Counted from the first letter of the stretch, positions 24,635-35,489 are shown. The stretch: DNA of 63,726 nucleotides from Erythrobacteraceae bacterium (GCA_024642525.1 JAHEAX010000012.1:1-63726), one strand, 5' to 3'. Numbers and translations are program-made. Notes: generated from the letters alone by a model not told the origin.

Positions 24635-25614
24635 TCCCGTTATCTGTTCTCGACCTGGTTCCTGTCCGCGAAGGCGGCACGCTGGCGCAGGCCTATGCCG
24701 CTGCCGCCAAGCTGGCGCAAACGGCAGAAGCTGCCGGATACAAGCGGTTCTGGGTTGCAGAACACCATGCGATGGAAGGGATTGCAGGCGCCGCCACCGC
24801 AGTGGTGCTGGCCCATATCGGCCATGCCACTTCCACCATCCGCATCGGATCGGGCGGCATCATGCTGCCCAATCACAACCCATTTGTGATTGCCGAACAA
24901 TTCGGCACGCTGGACGCGCTGTTTCCGGGCCGGATTGATCTGGGCCTGGGCCGCGCACCGGGCGCAGATGGCCGGATTGCGCAGGCATTTCGGAAGAATC
25001 TGGGGCAGGCCGCCGAATATTTTCCGCAGGACGTGGTGGAACTGCGCGCGCTGATTACCGGCGACCCCGCATTGCCGCTGACCGCGACACCGGGCCTTGG
25101 CGCGAATATCGAATTCTGGATGCTGGGCTCCAGCCTGTTCGGCGCGCAGCTGGCTGCACGGCTGGGTATGCCCTATGCCTTCGCTTCGCATTTCGCACCC
25201 GACCATCTCGATGCCGCGCTGGAACTTTACCGCCGCGATTTCCGCCCTTCTGCCGCAATGGACAGGCCCCATGTCATGCCCGCTATGACGGTGATCTGCG
25301 CTGATAGCGACGAGGAAGCAGAGCTGCTTTCATCGTCCCAATTGCAGTCTTTCGTGCGGCTGCGCAGCGGCACCCCCGGCAAGCTGCCGCCGCCAGTGCC
25401 CGGCTACCGCGAATCGCTGCCCGCACCTGCCGCCGCCATGCTGGCCAATATCGGGCAGGCCAGCGCTGTCGGTTCGATGGATACGGTGCGCGATGCCATT
25501 GCCCGCTTCGTAGAACGGACCGGCGCGGATGAAATTATCGTGTCAGGGTCGACCTTCGACCCCGATGCCCGGACCCGCTCGCTGGAATTGACCATGAAAG
25601 CCCTGAAGGGCTGA
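24631..25614 (+). CDS. LLM-class flavin-dependent oxidoreductase, YhbW-like
   Basis: 327 residues. The luciferase-like TIM-barrel family is recognised by LSVLDLVPVREGGT, RFWVAEHHAMEGIAG, GSGGIMLPNHNPFVIAEQFG and RIDLGLGRAPG. This is the group-1 alkanal-monooxygenase-like branch that includes E. coli YhbW. FMN-dependent redox chemistry is expected, but no substrate has been settled for the branch. Translationally coupled to the TPR gene. Confidence 0.9.
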   Translation: MIPLSVLDLVPVREGGTLAQAYAAAAKLAQTAEAAGYKRFWVAEHHAMEGIAGAATAVVLAHIGHATSTIRIGSGGIMLPNHNPFVIAEQFGTLDALFPGRIDLGLGRAPGADGRIAQAFRKNLGQAAEYFPQDVVELRALITGDPALPLTATPGLGANIEFWMLGSSLFGAQLAARLGMPYAFASHFAPDHLDAALELYRRDFRPSAAMDRPHVMPAMTVICADSDEEAELLSSSQLQSFVRLRSGTPGKLPPPVPGYRESLPAPAAAMLANIGQASAVGSMDTVRDAIARFVERTGADEIIVSGSTFDPDARTRSLELTMKALKG

Positions 25615-25888
25615 GCAAGCGGGCCCGGGTGCCGGCTGGGAAACCGGCTGGGGTCGAAGAACCTGTCCGTGGACTGGTTGAAAGCCAGATGCACACCAAG
25701 GGGCCTTGGGGCGGAACTGCCTGACATCTGGACTTATAGAGAGACAATGGCAGAACCGGGCGACAAGCGCAGATAATCCCTTGCAACGCGGCTTGCAGCC
25801 CACGGCACATCGGCCTATTCACGTATTTATGCTGCACGGTGCAGCAACAAAATAATAAGGCCGCAAATGGCCTGCAGGAGCTGGACGG

Positions 25889-28800
25889 ATGGGTTCGAAA
25901 ACCACCGCATCGGATCAAGAGAAACCCGCTGGCAAGAGCCGCGGCATTGCTGGCAAGTCGGCGTTGGTAAAATCCCTCGTCGCGCATATCCGCCACTCCC
26001 TCCTGCCGGGCGACACGCCTTTTGCAGACGAGAAGATGGCTGAAGCCGCCACTTTCCTGATCGACGCGGCGGCATGCCGCGAGGCGGGGGAAGCGGCAAT
26101 TTCCCTTATTTCCACCAGCGATGACCGGCGGTTCATGCGCATCGCCATCGTCAATGACGACATGCCGTTCCTGGTCGATTCGGTGGCATCCACCATCGCT
26201 GCGCAAGGCCTGTCGATCGACCGGCTGGTCCACCCCGTTGTGCCGGTCAACCGGTCTGAAGACGGCACGCTGCAATCCATCCCCGATGCGAAGGTGAACG
26301 GCACTCCGCTGGAATCGATGATCTACATCGAAACCGTGCGGATCGATGCCCGCCAGCGCCGCGAGCTGGAACAGGCACTGCGCGTCACGCTGGGCGATGT
26401 GCGCGCCGCCGTGACGGACTGGCCCAAGATGCGCGAGATCATGCGTGAAGATGCAGACAGCGTGGAAGACGAAGAAGGCGCAGAATTGCTGCGCTGGCTC
26501 GAAGGCGGGATGCTGACGCAGCTCGGCCATCTTACTCGCCGCCGCGATGGCAGCCACGCCCAGTTGCTGGGCATTTGCCGCCGTAGTGCCAAGCATATCC
26601 TGGCGGACCAGTCCTATGACCGGGCCTTTGAATGGTTCGAAAAAATGTACGGCAGCAACCGCGTGGTGCCGCTGATCGTCAAGGCGAACAGGGTTTCGCT
26701 GGTGCATCGCCGCGTGCCGCTCGACCTGTTTATCGTGCCGGTGATGGAAGATGGCGAAGTTGCCGCATTGTCCATCCATGCAGGCGTATGGACCAGCGCC
26801 GCGCTGGCCGCACCGCCCAGCCACGTACCGCGCCTGCGCACGCAGATGTCCGAACTGATCGAGAAATTCCGGTTCGACGACAAGGGCCATGCCGGCAAGG
26901 CATTGGTCCATGCGCTGACCGCATTGCCGCATGATCTGGTCATCGGCTTTCCCAAGCATGACATCGAACGTGTCGCCACCACTATGATGAGCCTGGTCGA
27001 CAGGCCGCGCCCGCGCCTCGCCATGGTCGAAGCGCCCCTGTCGCGGCACCTGTTCGCCTTTGTCTGGCTGCCGCGCGATATGCTGTCGACGCAAGTGCGG
27101 CTGCAGATCCAGCAATTGCTGGAAGACGGCGCAAATGCCGAGTTGCTGGACTGGAGCCTGCAAGTCGAAGGCGGCAATCTGGCGATGCTGCGCTTCGTGC
27201 TGGATATTCGCGGCGGCCGCCATGTCGATAGCGAACGCGACATCGAGGCCAGTCTTCAGAACATGCTGCGCGGCTGGTCAGAAGCGGTGGAAGGCGAACT
27301 ACTGGCATCGTGCGAACCGGGCCGCGCTGCTGCGATTGCCACGCGTTATGCCGAAGCATTCCCGACCAGCTACCGCGCCAGCTACGGCGCTGCGGAAGCT
27401 GCACGCGACATTCTGCGGATGCGCCATCTGAACCTGTCCGAAGCGGAACACGCGCTTGGCCATGTGATGCTGCGCGATGCCCGCCTCTATCATCTGGAAG
27501 GCGACCCGGAAAACCAGCTGCGGCTGAAAATCTATGAAAACGAAGGCGCGCTGCCGCTTTCCGATTCTGTCCCGGCGCTGGAAAACTTCGGTTTCCGCGT
27601 GATGGCCGAAACGCCGACCGAACTGGATGAAGGCCGCCTCGGCACCATTCACGACTATATCGTCAGCTTGCCCGAAGGCGACCGCGCGGCAACGCTGCTG
27701 GAACGCAGCGGCGCGATCGAACAGGCAATTGCCGCTGTGTTGAACGCAGCGGCAGAAGACGATGCTTTCAACCGGCTGGTAATCGGCACCGGTCTGTCCG
27801 CACGCGAGGCTGACTGGCTGCGCGCCTTTTATCGGTATCTGCGCCAGGTGGGCATGGGCTTTACCATCTATACCGTGGTCGATGCACTGGGCCGCGCGCC
27901 TGCTGTCACCACGGCATTGATCGCCCTGTTCACCGCCCGCCACGATCCTTCGTTCAAGGGCGACCGCGACGCTGCCGCGCAATCAGCCACGCAGGCTATC
28001 AAGCAGGGCCTCGCCCAGGTCGCCGCGATCAATGACGACCGGCTGCTGAGGCTTTATCAATCGGTCATCGAAGCCATCCTGCGGACCAACGCATTTTCGC
28101 CTGCCGCGGCAGAAGCCCTGGCGTTCAAGATCGATTCCCGACTGGTGCCGAATTTGCCGAAACCCGTGCCCTGGCGCGAAATCTTCGTCTATTCGCGCCG
28201 GGTCGAAGGCATCCACCTGCGCGCCGGACCTGTCGCGCGCGGCGGGCTGCGCTGGTCGGACAGGCGGGATGACTTCCGCACCGAAATACTCGGCCTGATG
28301 AAAGCCCAACGGGTAAAGAACGCCGTCATCGTGCCGACCGGCGCCAAAGGTGGCTTCTATCCCAAGCTGCTGCCATCGCCGGACAAGGACCGCGAAGCAT
28401 GGGCCGCAGAAGGCCAGGGCAGCTATGAAGTCTTCATCCGCACCTTGCTGTCGATCACCGACAACATCGTGGATGACATGATCGTGCACCCGCGCGATGT
28501 GGTCATCCATGACGGGCAGGACCCCTATTTCGTGGTCGCTGCCGACAAGGGCACGGCGCGCTTTTCCGATGTTGCCAATGGCATCGCGGAATCGCAGGAT
28601 TTCTGGCTGGACGATGCCTTCGCCAGCGGCGGGTCAAACGGTTACGACCACAAGGCCATGGGTATCACCGCCCGCGGCGCGTGGGTTTCCGTGCAGCGCC
28701 ACTTCCTCGAAATGGGCGTGGATGTGCAGACAGACCCGGTCAAGGTCGTCGGCTGCGGCGATATGTCGGGCGACGTGTTTGGCAATGGCATGCTCTTGTC

Positions 28801-30631
28801 CAAATCGATCAAGCTGGTGGCCGCGTTCGATCACCGTCACATCTTCATCGATCCCGATCCCGATGCAGCTGCCAGCTGGAAGGAGCGGGACCGGATGTTC
28901 AACCTGCCCCGTTCCAGCTGGGAAGATTACAACGCATCGCTGATTTCCAAGGGCGGCGGCGTATTCAGCCGGTCGCTCAAGAAAATCCCGCTATCCATTC
29001 AGGCACGGCGCGTGCTGGGCATTGATGCCAAGGAAATGGAGCCTGAGGCGCTGATTTCGGCCATCCTCGCTGCCCCTGCCGACCTGCTGTGGTTTGGCGG
29101 CATCGGCACGTATATCAAGAGTTCTGCTGAAAATAACATCGCGGTTGGCGATCCGGCAAATGACAGCCTGCGCATCGATGCCGACATGGTTCGGGCCAAG
29201 GTCATCGGCGAAGGGGCCAATCTGGGCATTACCCAGGCAGGTCGCATCGAATTCGCGCTGAACGGGGGCAGGTCCAACACCGACTATATCGATAATTCCG
29301 CAGGCGTGGATTGTTCCGACAATGAAGTGAACATCAAGATTGCGCTGGCAGCTGCCAAGCGCAGCGGCAAACTGTCCGAAGCCAAGCGAGTCACCCTGCT
29401 GGAATCGATGACCGACGAAGTTGCGGCCATCGTGCTGGAAGACAACCGCTTGCAGGCACTGGCGCTGTCCATTGCCGAAACCGGCGGTGCCAAATCCACC
29501 GCGGCGCAATTGCGTTTGATCGAAGCGCTGGAAGACCGCGGCGATCTGGACCGCAAGACCGAAGGGCTTGCCGAAGGCGAAGCGCTGGCCCGCCGCGCGG
29601 CCGATGGCATTGGGCTGACCAGGCCTGAACTGGCCGTGCTGTTGTCATCGACCAAGCTGGTGCTGCAGGATGCCATCGAACGCAGCAACCTGCCCGACGA
29701 TCCGAGCATGGAACAGGCGCTGCTGGATTATTTCCCGGCCCCCATGCGCAGCAAGTTCAAGACGCAGATACTGGGTCACCGGCTGCGGCGCGAAATTGTC
29801 GCGACACAGCTGGCGAACCGCATCGTCAACCGGCTGGGCCTGGTGCACCCGTTCGAACTTGCCGAAGAAGAAGGCGTGGAACTGGCACAGGTCGCAGGGG
29901 CATTTGTCGCCGCCGAACGCCTGTTCGACATCGGCACATTGTGGGGCCAGCTGGACACGGCAAAAATGCCGGAAGCAGCGCGCCTGATGCTGTTCGACCG
30001 GACCGCGTCTGCCATGCGCGGGCAGATGGCCGACTTGCTTCGCGTGGGCGCCAGCACCGCGCCGCCTTCGCGCATGATCCAAGAACTGGCCAAGGGCGTG
30101 CACGAATTGTCCGTTGCCAAGGACAGCCTGCTGGCTGCCGAAGCGCGGCAGCAATCGGCCAAGCTGCGCGCAGGCTTTGCCGCGGCCGGCGCGCCTGAAA
30201 AGATCGCCGCCGAAGTCGCGCATCTGTTCGATATCGACGGCGCAGTGGGCCTTGCCCGCCTGTCCCGCGATGCCGAAATCGGCGCGCATAAACTGACCAG
30301 CGCCTTCACCGATCTTGGCGGCAGGCTGGGCCTGGACTGGGCGCAGGGCACTGCCGCATTGATGGAACCATCCGATGTGTGGGAACGCCTGCTGGTGGCG
30401 GGCCTTGCGCGTGATTTCCAGCAGATGCGGCTTGATTTCCTGCGCCGCCTGTCGCGCCGGAAGGATGCGAAGAAAGACCCTGCAGGCGCTGTCGCAAACT
30501 GGGCAGACGACAATGCAGCGGCCATCCGCCAGTTCCGCGCCATGATCAGCCGGGCGCAAGCCCGCACCCCTGTTGCGCCTGCCATGCTGGCCCAGATTGC
30601 CAGCCAGGCGCGTAACATTCTGGGCCGATAG
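25889..30631 (+). CDS. gdhB: NAD-specific glutamate dehydrogenase, 180-kDa class
   Basis: 1580 residues, the size of the large proteobacterial NAD-GDHs (about 1590-1620). The N-terminal third is regulatory with ACT-like segments. The catalytic core begins near residue 770 with HLRAGPVARGGLRWSDRRDD and the catalytic lysine in PTGAKGGF near 818; the Rossmann-linked GCGDMSGDVFGNGM block is near 955. It deaminates glutamate to 2-oxoglutarate and ammonia with NAD+, mainly for glutamate and arginine catabolism. GGAG lies about 10 nt before the ATG. A 274-bp leader precedes it and a strong hairpin follows, so it is monocistronic. A 562-residue minus-strand ORF over its 5' part is a shadow. Confidence 0.96.
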   Translation: MGSKTTASDQEKPAGKSRGIAGKSALVKSLVAHIRHSLLPGDTPFADEKMAEAATFLIDAAACREAGEAAISLISTSDDRRFMRIAIVNDDMPFLVDSVASTIAAQGLSIDRLVHPVVPVNRSEDGTLQSIPDAKVNGTPLESMIYIETVRIDARQRRELEQALRVTLGDVRAAVTDWPKMREIMREDADSVEDEEGAELLRWLEGGMLTQLGHLTRRRDGSHAQLLGICRRSAKHILADQSYDRAFEWFEKMYGSNRVVPLIVKANRVSLVHRRVPLDLFIVPVMEDGEVAALSIHAGVWTSAALAAPPSHVPRLRTQMSELIEKFRFDDKGHAGKALVHALTALPHDLVIGFPKHDIERVATTMMSLVDRPRPRLAMVEAPLSRHLFAFVWLPRDMLSTQVRLQIQQLLEDGANAELLDWSLQVEGGNLAMLRFVLDIRGGRHVDSERDIEASLQNMLRGWSEAVEGELLASCEPGRAAAIATRYAEAFPTSYRASYGAAEAARDILRMRHLNLSEAEHALGHVMLRDARLYHLEGDPENQLRLKIYENEGALPLSDSVPALENFGFRVMAETPTELDEGRLGTIHDYIVSLPEGDRAATLLERSGAIEQAIAAVLNAAAEDDAFNRLVIGTGLSAREADWLRAFYRYLRQVGMGFTIYTVVDALGRAPAVTTALIALFTARHDPSFKGDRDAAAQSATQAIKQGLAQVAAINDDRLLRLYQSVIEAILRTNAFSPAAAEALAFKIDSRLVPNLPKPVPWREIFVYSRRVEGIHLRAGPVARGGLRWSDRRDDFRTEILGLMKAQRVKNAVIVPTGAKGGFYPKLLPSPDKDREAWAAEGQGSYEVFIRTLLSITDNIVDDMIVHPRDVVIHDGQDPYFVVAADKGTARFSDVANGIAESQDFWLDDAFASGGSNGYDHKAMGITARGAWVSVQRHFLEMGVDVQTDPVKVVGCGDMSGDVFGNGMLLSKSIKLVAAFDHRHIFIDPDPDAAASWKERDRMFNLPRSSWEDYNASLISKGGGVFSRSLKKIPLSIQARRVLGIDAKEMEPEALISAILAAPADLLWFGGIGTYIKSSAENNIAVGDPANDSLRIDADMVRAKVIGEGANLGITQAGRIEFALNGGRSNTDYIDNSAGVDCSDNEVNIKIALAAAKRSGKLSEAKRVTLLESMTDEVAAIVLEDNRLQALALSIAETGGAKSTAAQLRLIEALEDRGDLDRKTEGLAEGEALARRAADGIGLTRPELAVLLSSTKLVLQDAIERSNLPDDPSMEQALLDYFPAPMRSKFKTQILGHRLRREIVATQLANRIVNRLGLVHPFELAEEEGVELAQVAGAFVAAERLFDIGTLWGQLDTAKMPEAARLMLFDRTASAMRGQMADLLRVGASTAPPSRMIQELAKGVHELSVAKDSLLAAEARQQSAKLRAGFAAAGAPEKIAAEVAHLFDIDGAVGLARLSRDAEIGAHKLTSAFTDLGGRLGLDWAQGTAALMEPSDVWERLLVAGLARDFQQMRLDFLRRLSRRKDAKKDPAGAVANWADDNAAAIRQFRAMISRAQARTPVAPAMLAQIASQARNILGR

Positions 30632-30635
30632 ACGA

Positions 30636-30687
30636 AACGGGCAGCAGGCGCGGCGGCAAGCAGCCCCGCGCCTGTTTCCTGCCCGTT
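30636..30687 (+). terminator. Long hairpin after NAD-glutamate dehydrogenase
   Basis: AACGGGCAG plus CAGGCGCGG (30636-30653) pair with CCGCGCCTG (30666-30674) and CTGCCCGTT (30679-30687). The 18-bp stem is interrupted only by a TTTC bulge. There is no U-tract, so it may be an intrinsic terminator of weak type or an mRNA 3'-end stabiliser. Confidence 0.65.
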
Positions 30688-30728
30688 AGAGGCTTGACCC
30701 ACACGCATTTTGCGCCAAACCACACGCC

Positions 30729-31952
30729 ATGGATAATGCAGACGTTGTAATCGTGGGTACCGGGCATGGCGGGGCACAGGCGGCCATCGCATTGCGGCAG
30801 AACGGGTTTGAAGGCTCCATCATCCTGCTCGGGCGGGAAAGCGAACCGCCTTATGAACGCCCCCCTCTTTCCAAAGAATATCTCGCCGGTGAAAAGCCGT
30901 TCGAACGTATCCAGATAAGGCCGGTGCAGTTCTGGGCCGACAAGGATATCGACCTGCGCCTGGGCCAGTATGTCGAAGCGGTGGACTGGATGGACCACAC
31001 GCTGACGCTGGGTGATGGCAGCAGGATTTCCTATCGCAAGCTGATCTGGGCAACAGGCGGCGACCCGCGACGTTTGTCATGCCCCGGGTCCGATCTTGCC
31101 GGCATCCATTCCGTCCGAAACCGCGCCGATGTGGACCGGATGAAGACAGAACTGGATGCTGGCGCAAAACGCGTGGTGGTGATCGGCGGCGGATATATCG
31201 GGCTGGAAGCAGCCGCCGTGCTGACCAAGCTGGGCTGCAGCGTCACCGTTCTGGAAGCGCAATCACGCGTGCTGGCGCGGGTCGCAGGCAGCCAATTGTC
31301 AGATTTCTACGAAGCAGAACACCGCGCCCATGGCGTCGACCTGCGGCTGAATGTTGCGGTCGAACGGATCGAAGGCGATAGCGTCGTCACCGGCGTCAGG
31401 CTGGAAGACGGGCAAGTGATCCCGGCAGATATGCTGGTGGTGGGAATCGGCATCGTGCCATCGACCGGCCCGCTGATTGCGGCAGGCGCTGCGGGCGGCA
31501 ACGGGGTGGATGTGGATGAATTCTGCCGCACCACGCTGGATGATATCTATGCCATCGGCGACTGTGCCGCCCACGCCAATCCCTATGCCGACAACAGCGT
31601 GATCCGGCTGGAATCGGTGCAGAATGCCAATGACATGGCCACCACTGCTGCCCGCGCGATATGCGGGGACAAGCAGCCCTACAATGCGCTGCCATGGTTC
31701 TGGTCCAACCAATATGATCTTAAATTGCAGACAGCAGGCCTGTCGATGGACCATGACAAGACAGTCCTGCGCGGCGATCCTGCCACCCGCAAATTCTCGG
31801 TCATCTATCTCAAGGAAGGACGCGTCATCGCACTCGACTGCGTCAATGCGGTGAAGGACTATGTGCAGGGCCGCAAGCTGATCGAAGCGCGGCTGGAACC
31901 TGACCTTGAAGTGCTGGCCAACCTGGATCAGCCGCTGAAAGACCTTCTCTAG
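30729..31952 (+). CDS. FAD-dependent ferredoxin/rubredoxin reductase
   Basis: 407 residues, putidaredoxin-reductase type. The FAD-binding [13 protein letters not shown] is at the N-terminus, [16 protein letters not shown] follows, the NAD-binding [13 protein letters not shown] is near residue 155, and the second FAD motif [10 protein letters not shown] is near residue 280. It passes electrons from NAD(P)H to a 2Fe-2S ferredoxin. Two P450 genes in this window (7905 and 35490) need such a reductase, and this is the only candidate here. No ferredoxin gene adjoins it. Its stop overlaps the convergent queG stop by four bases. Confidence 0.9.
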   Translation: MDNADVVIVGTGHGGAQAAIALRQNGFEGSIILLGRESEPPYERPPLSKEYLAGEKPFERIQIRPVQFWADKDIDLRLGQYVEAVDWMDHTLTLGDGSRISYRKLIWATGGDPRRLSCPGSDLAGIHSVRNRADVDRMKTELDAGAKRVVVIGGGYIGLEAAAVLTKLGCSVTVLEAQSRVLARVAGSQLSDFYEAEHRAHGVDLRLNVAVERIEGDSVVTGVRLEDGQVIPADMLVVGIGIVPSTGPLIAAGAAGGNGVDVDEFCRTTLDDIYAIGDCAAHANPYADNSVIRLESVQNANDMATTAARAICGDKQPYNALPWFWSNQYDLKLQTAGLSMDHDKTVLRGDPATRKFSVIYLKEGRVIALDCVNAVKDYVQGRKLIEARLEPDLEVLANLDQPLKDLL

Positions 31953-33028
31953 ATTTCTGCCCGCTCCAGTTCGGCCAGTGCCCAGCGGGCAGCCTCAGCC
32001 ACCACGCCATCGTCATCATGGCACAGCGCCTCTACCTGCGGGAGAAGGGCTGCATCGCCGCTGTTCCCGGCAGCAACGAGGCAATTACGCACGAACCGGT
32101 CACGCCCGATCCGCTTGACCGGTGACCCTGCAAAAAGCTTGCGGAATGCGGCATCGTCCAGCGCCAGCAGGTCCGACAAGGCAGGGGCCACCAGTTCGGC
32201 GCGGGGCAGGAATGCCTTGTGGCGGGCAGCGGTGTCGGCAAATTTGTTCCACGGGCAAACCGCCAGACAATCATCGCAGCCATATATGCGGTTGCCCATC
32301 GCACGACGAAATTCCTCGGGAATCGGCCCCTTGTGCTCGATCGTAAGATAGGAAATGCAGCGCCGCGCATCCAGCTGATAGGGCGCGGGAAAGGCATCGG
32401 TCGGGCAGGCCGTCTGGCACGCATTGCATGAACCGCAGCGGTCATCATGCGGTGCATCGGGCGCAAAAGGCAGCGTGCAATAAATCGCGCCCAGAAACAG
32501 CCAGCTGCCATGTTCCCTGCTGACCAGATTGGTGTGCTTGCCCTGCCAGCCAAGACCTGCTGCCTGTCCCAGCGGTTTTTCCATGACAGGCGCAGTATCG
32601 ACAAAAACTTTCAGCTGCGGTTCGCCAAGGCCCAGCCGCCGCGCATCTGCCACCAGCCAGCGGGCAAGGGCCTTAAGCGCCTTCTTCAGCGTATCGTGAT
32701 AATCGCCGCCCTGCGCATAGACCGAAATCCGCGCGCGGTCCGGCGCATCTTCCAGCGCCAGCGGGTTGGTCGAAGGCGCATAGCTCATCCCCAGCGCGAT
32801 GACGCTGGCGGCATCAGGCCACATGCTTTGCGGGCCCTGCCGCACATCGGCCCGGCTTTCCATCCATTCCATGGTGCCATGGCGTCCCGCCTCCAGCCAC
32901 TGGGCAAGGCGGGCAGCCTGCACGGGGTTGTCTTCAGCAGGCGCAAAGCCGATTGCCGAAAAGCCCAGCCGTTCTGCTTCGGCCACAAGGCCGTTCTGCA
33001 AAGTGGAGATGGCTTCGGCGTTAACCAT
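31949..33028 (-). CDS. queG: Epoxyqueuosine reductase
   Basis: 359 residues. The DUF1730 N-terminal domain has [10 protein letters not shown] and the catalytic-Asp region SYAPSTNP...[17 protein letters not shown] double 4Fe-4S cluster domain follows with [16 protein letters not shown] and [14 protein letters not shown]. The last step of queuosine biosynthesis, reducing epoxyqueuosine in tRNA wobble positions with cobalamin as cofactor. A HEAT-like C-terminus ([16 protein letters not shown]) is typical. Divergent from the ABC transporter across 44 bp. Confidence 0.95.
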   Translation of the reverse strand: MVNAEAISTLQNGLVAEAERLGFSAIGFAPAEDNPVQAARLAQWLEAGRHGTMEWMESRADVRQGPQSMWPDAASVIALGMSYAPSTNPLALEDAPDRARISVYAQGGDYHDTLKKALKALARWLVADARRLGLGEPQLKVFVDTAPVMEKPLGQAAGLGWQGKHTNLVSREHGSWLFLGAIYCTLPFAPDAPHDDRCGSCNACQTACPTDAFPAPYQLDARRCISYLTIEHKGPIPEEFRRAMGNRIYGCDDCLAVCPWNKFADTAARHKAFLPRAELVAPALSDLLALDDAAFRKLFAGSPVKRIGRDRFVRNCLVAAGNSGDAALLPQVEALCHDDDGVVAEAARWALAELERAEI

Positions 33029-33072
33029 TCTTGGGGTTGCTCCCGTTCACGCCTGAGGGTTAATCGGCAGAC

Positions 33073-34077
33073 ATGGATATGGCGCTAAGCGAACGAACCG
33101 GAATGAGCAATGCCGACAATTCCGGCCTGGACACCACCCGGCCCCTGGCTATCGAAGCCCGCGGGCTGGTGAAGCGGTTCGAGGGAACAACGGCGGTCGA
33201 CGGGGTCGACCTCAGTGTGCCCGAAGGCGCGATTTACGGCATTCTCGGGCCCAATGGCGCAGGCAAGACCACAACCTTGCGGATGCTGCTGGGCATTATC
33301 GACCCTGATGAAGGCATCCGGCGGGTTTTCGGCCATGACAAGCCGCATGATATCGCCCGCATGATCGGATACCTGCCCGAGGAACGCGGGCTGTATCCAT
33401 CCATGAAAGCCTATGAGGCGATCGGATTTCTGGGCGCATTGCGCGGTCTGCCACTGGCAGAAGGCAAGCGGCGCGGGCGCGAATTGCTGGAAAGGCACGA
33501 TCTTGGCCATGCGGCCGAAAAGCAGATCCGCCAATTGTCCAAGGGCATGGCGCAAACCGTGCAATTGCTCGGCACATTGGTCCACCAGCCGCGCCTTGTG
33601 GTGCTGGACGAACCGTTTTCGGGGCTGGATGCCATCAACCAGGGCAAGCTGGAACGCATGATCCGCGATCTGGCGGCAGATGGTACGACCGTGATTTTCT
33701 CCACCCATGTCATCGCCCATGCCGAACGGCTGTGCGAAGGGGTCGCCATCATCGCAGGGGGCAAAGTGCCCTATGCCGGTTCCGTCGACGAGGCGCGCGA
33801 CCGGATACCGGCACAAGTCCGGCTGGAAACACAGGCCCGCGAAGGCCGCTGGCTCGATGCCTTGCCTGCCGATGCGCGGCGAGAAGGCGATTTCTGGACA
33901 TTTTCCTTGCCTGAAAGCGGCATAGAACCGCTTTTGCGGGCCTTGATCGAAGGCGAGGCAGGCATTCTGTCCCTTTCAATCGAGCGCGCCGGGCTGCACG
34001 ATGCCTTTGTCCATATTGCGGGCGAGGCGGCAGCACGCGCGTTGGAAGAAGACAAGCTGGCGGAGACCGGACGATGA
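33073..34077 (+). CDS. ABC transporter ATP-binding protein (NatA-like)
   Basis: 334 residues. Walker A is GPNGAGKTT, the signature is LSKGM (relaxed LSGGQ), Walker B is LVVLDEPFSGLD and the switch His is in FSTHVIAHAE. The DUF4162-like C-terminal extension of about 90 residues is typical of NatA/CcmA-type subunits that work with ABC-2 exporters. It sits at the membrane with the permease that overlaps its stop codon (ATGA). Exported substrate unknown; NatAB exports sodium in Bacillus. The ATG at 33073 is used; 33079 and 33103 are in-frame alternatives. Confidence 0.92.
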   Translation: MDMALSERTGMSNADNSGLDTTRPLAIEARGLVKRFEGTTAVDGVDLSVPEGAIYGILGPNGAGKTTTLRMLLGIIDPDEGIRRVFGHDKPHDIARMIGYLPEERGLYPSMKAYEAIGFLGALRGLPLAEGKRRGRELLERHDLGHAAEKQIRQLSKGMAQTVQLLGTLVHQPRLVVLDEPFSGLDAINQGKLERMIRDLAADGTTVIFSTHVIAHAERLCEGVAIIAGGKVPYAGSVDEARDRIPAQVRLETQAREGRWLDALPADARREGDFWTFSLPESGIEPLLRALIEGEAGILSLSIERAGLHDAFVHIAGEAAARALEEDKLAETGR

Positions 34078-35312
34078 GCGATACCGGACAGGTCATGAAT
34101 TCGCGGCTGTCCATGTGGCAGGCCGCCTACATCATTGCGCGGCGTGATTTTCAGGCCGTGCTGTTCAGCAAGGCATTCCTGTTCTTCCTGTTGGGGCCAA
34201 TCTTCTTCCTGGGTATAAGCGGCGGCGCAGGAATGTTGGGCGCCAAGGCGGCGGAGCGGTCGCAGAACCCGTCAATGGCGGTTTTGCTGGATGTTGGCGA
34301 AAGCCAGGCCTTTGTCGTCGCGCACAACCAGCTGGAAGAAATGACCCGCCTGCCCGAAATCTTCGTGCCGGACGATGCCAATTTGCCGGGCGGCACGTCA
34401 GACCCGATGGTGCTGCTGGAAGATGCCGACCGCAATGTTGCAGCGGTGCTGACAGGAACGCTCGCCGCGCCGCGCCTGATTGGGCCGGATGACCGGATCG
34501 AAACCTGGAAAGGGCCTGTCGCCCTTATCGCAGCAACCGCGCGCGGCGAAAAGGCAGGCTATCCCGAAGTAGCACTGGAACCCACTGCCAGCAGCATTGC
34601 CAGCAAGCGCAGTTCCAATGCCGCCATCGCCACGGGCGCGCTGACATTGCTGTTCCTGCTCACCATGCTGCTGGCCGGTATGGTCCTGTCCAATCTGGTC
34701 GAAGAAAAGGGCAACAAGATCATCGAAGTGCTGGCAGCGGCCATTCCGATGGATGCAGTGTTCCTTGGCAAGCTGTTTGCCATGCTGGCGATCAGCTTTG
34801 TCGGCATCGCCGTATGGGGCGGTCTTGCAGGAGCAGTATTTGCACTGGGCAGCGCGGCCATCGGGCCATTGCCCGAACCGGCGGTGGGCTGGCCCGTCTT
34901 CTGTGCCCTGTTCCTTGTCTATTTTGCCATGGCCTATCTGCTGATCGGGTCGATCTTCCTTGCCATCGGCTCGCTCGCCCCGACAGTGCGCGATGTGCAG
35001 ACGTTGTCCATGCCGGCCACCATCCTGCAACTGGCGGTGTTCTTCCTGGCGACTTACGCCATCAACGACATCGGCTCGCCCATCGAGACGCTGGCGGTGA
35101 TTTTCCCGCTTAGCTCGCCCTATGCCATGCTGGGCCGCGCAGCGCAGCAGGCGGCCCTGTGGCCCCATGTGCTGGCCATTGCCTGGCAAGTGCTGGCCAC
35201 CGGAATCCTGGTCAAGATGGGTGCAGCCCTGTTCCGGTCGCGCGTGATGAAATCCGGGCCGCAAGGCGCGAAAAGAGGGCGCAAATGGTGGTCGCGCAAG
35301 ACACCGGCTTAA
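34074..35312 (+). CDS. ABC-2 type transporter permease (NatB-like)
   Basis: 412 residues. One N-terminal membrane helix (AFLFFLLGPIFFLGISGGAG) is followed by a large extracytoplasmic domain of about 150 residues, then a block of five to six helices (TGALTLLFLLTMLLAGMVL onward) containing EEKGNKIIEVLAAAIPMD, the ABC-2 signature region. This architecture is that of NatB. The C-terminus is basic and ends KRGRKWWSRKTPA. Together with the preceding ATPase it forms an exporter of unknown substrate. Confidence 0.9.
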   Translation: MSDTGQVMNSRLSMWQAAYIIARRDFQAVLFSKAFLFFLLGPIFFLGISGGAGMLGAKAAERSQNPSMAVLLDVGESQAFVVAHNQLEEMTRLPEIFVPDDANLPGGTSDPMVLLEDADRNVAAVLTGTLAAPRLIGPDDRIETWKGPVALIAATARGEKAGYPEVALEPTASSIASKRSSNAAIATGALTLLFLLTMLLAGMVLSNLVEEKGNKIIEVLAAAIPMDAVFLGKLFAMLAISFVGIAVWGGLAGAVFALGSAAIGPLPEPAVGWPVFCALFLVYFAMAYLLIGSIFLAIGSLAPTVRDVQTLSMPATILQLAVFFLATYAINDIGSPIETLAVIFPLSSPYAMLGRAAQQAALWPHVLAIAWQVLATGILVKMGAALFRSRVMKSGPQGAKRGRKWWSRKTPA

Positions 35313-35489
35313 ACAAAACAACCTGTTAGCCAAACGTTGCAACACGCCGCCCCGGCGCAGCAAACTTACCCCTTGGCGCAAGGATAGGTCGCAAACTGCA
35401 ACCGACTATTGACATCGAGGTAAGTAAGCGCAGGATGCAGGCTGAAGATCGACGGCCGGGAAGGTCGCGACTCAGGAGAGAGAGATTTC

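Noticed and set aside
25615-25888. Leader peptide before NAD-GDH (short ORF at 25747, MAEPGDKRR)
   Set aside because: No run of a regulatory amino acid and no alternative hairpins downstream.
25535-27223. 562-residue minus-strand ORF
   Set aside because: Antisense to the NAD-glutamate dehydrogenase and the LLM gene; no recognisable domain.
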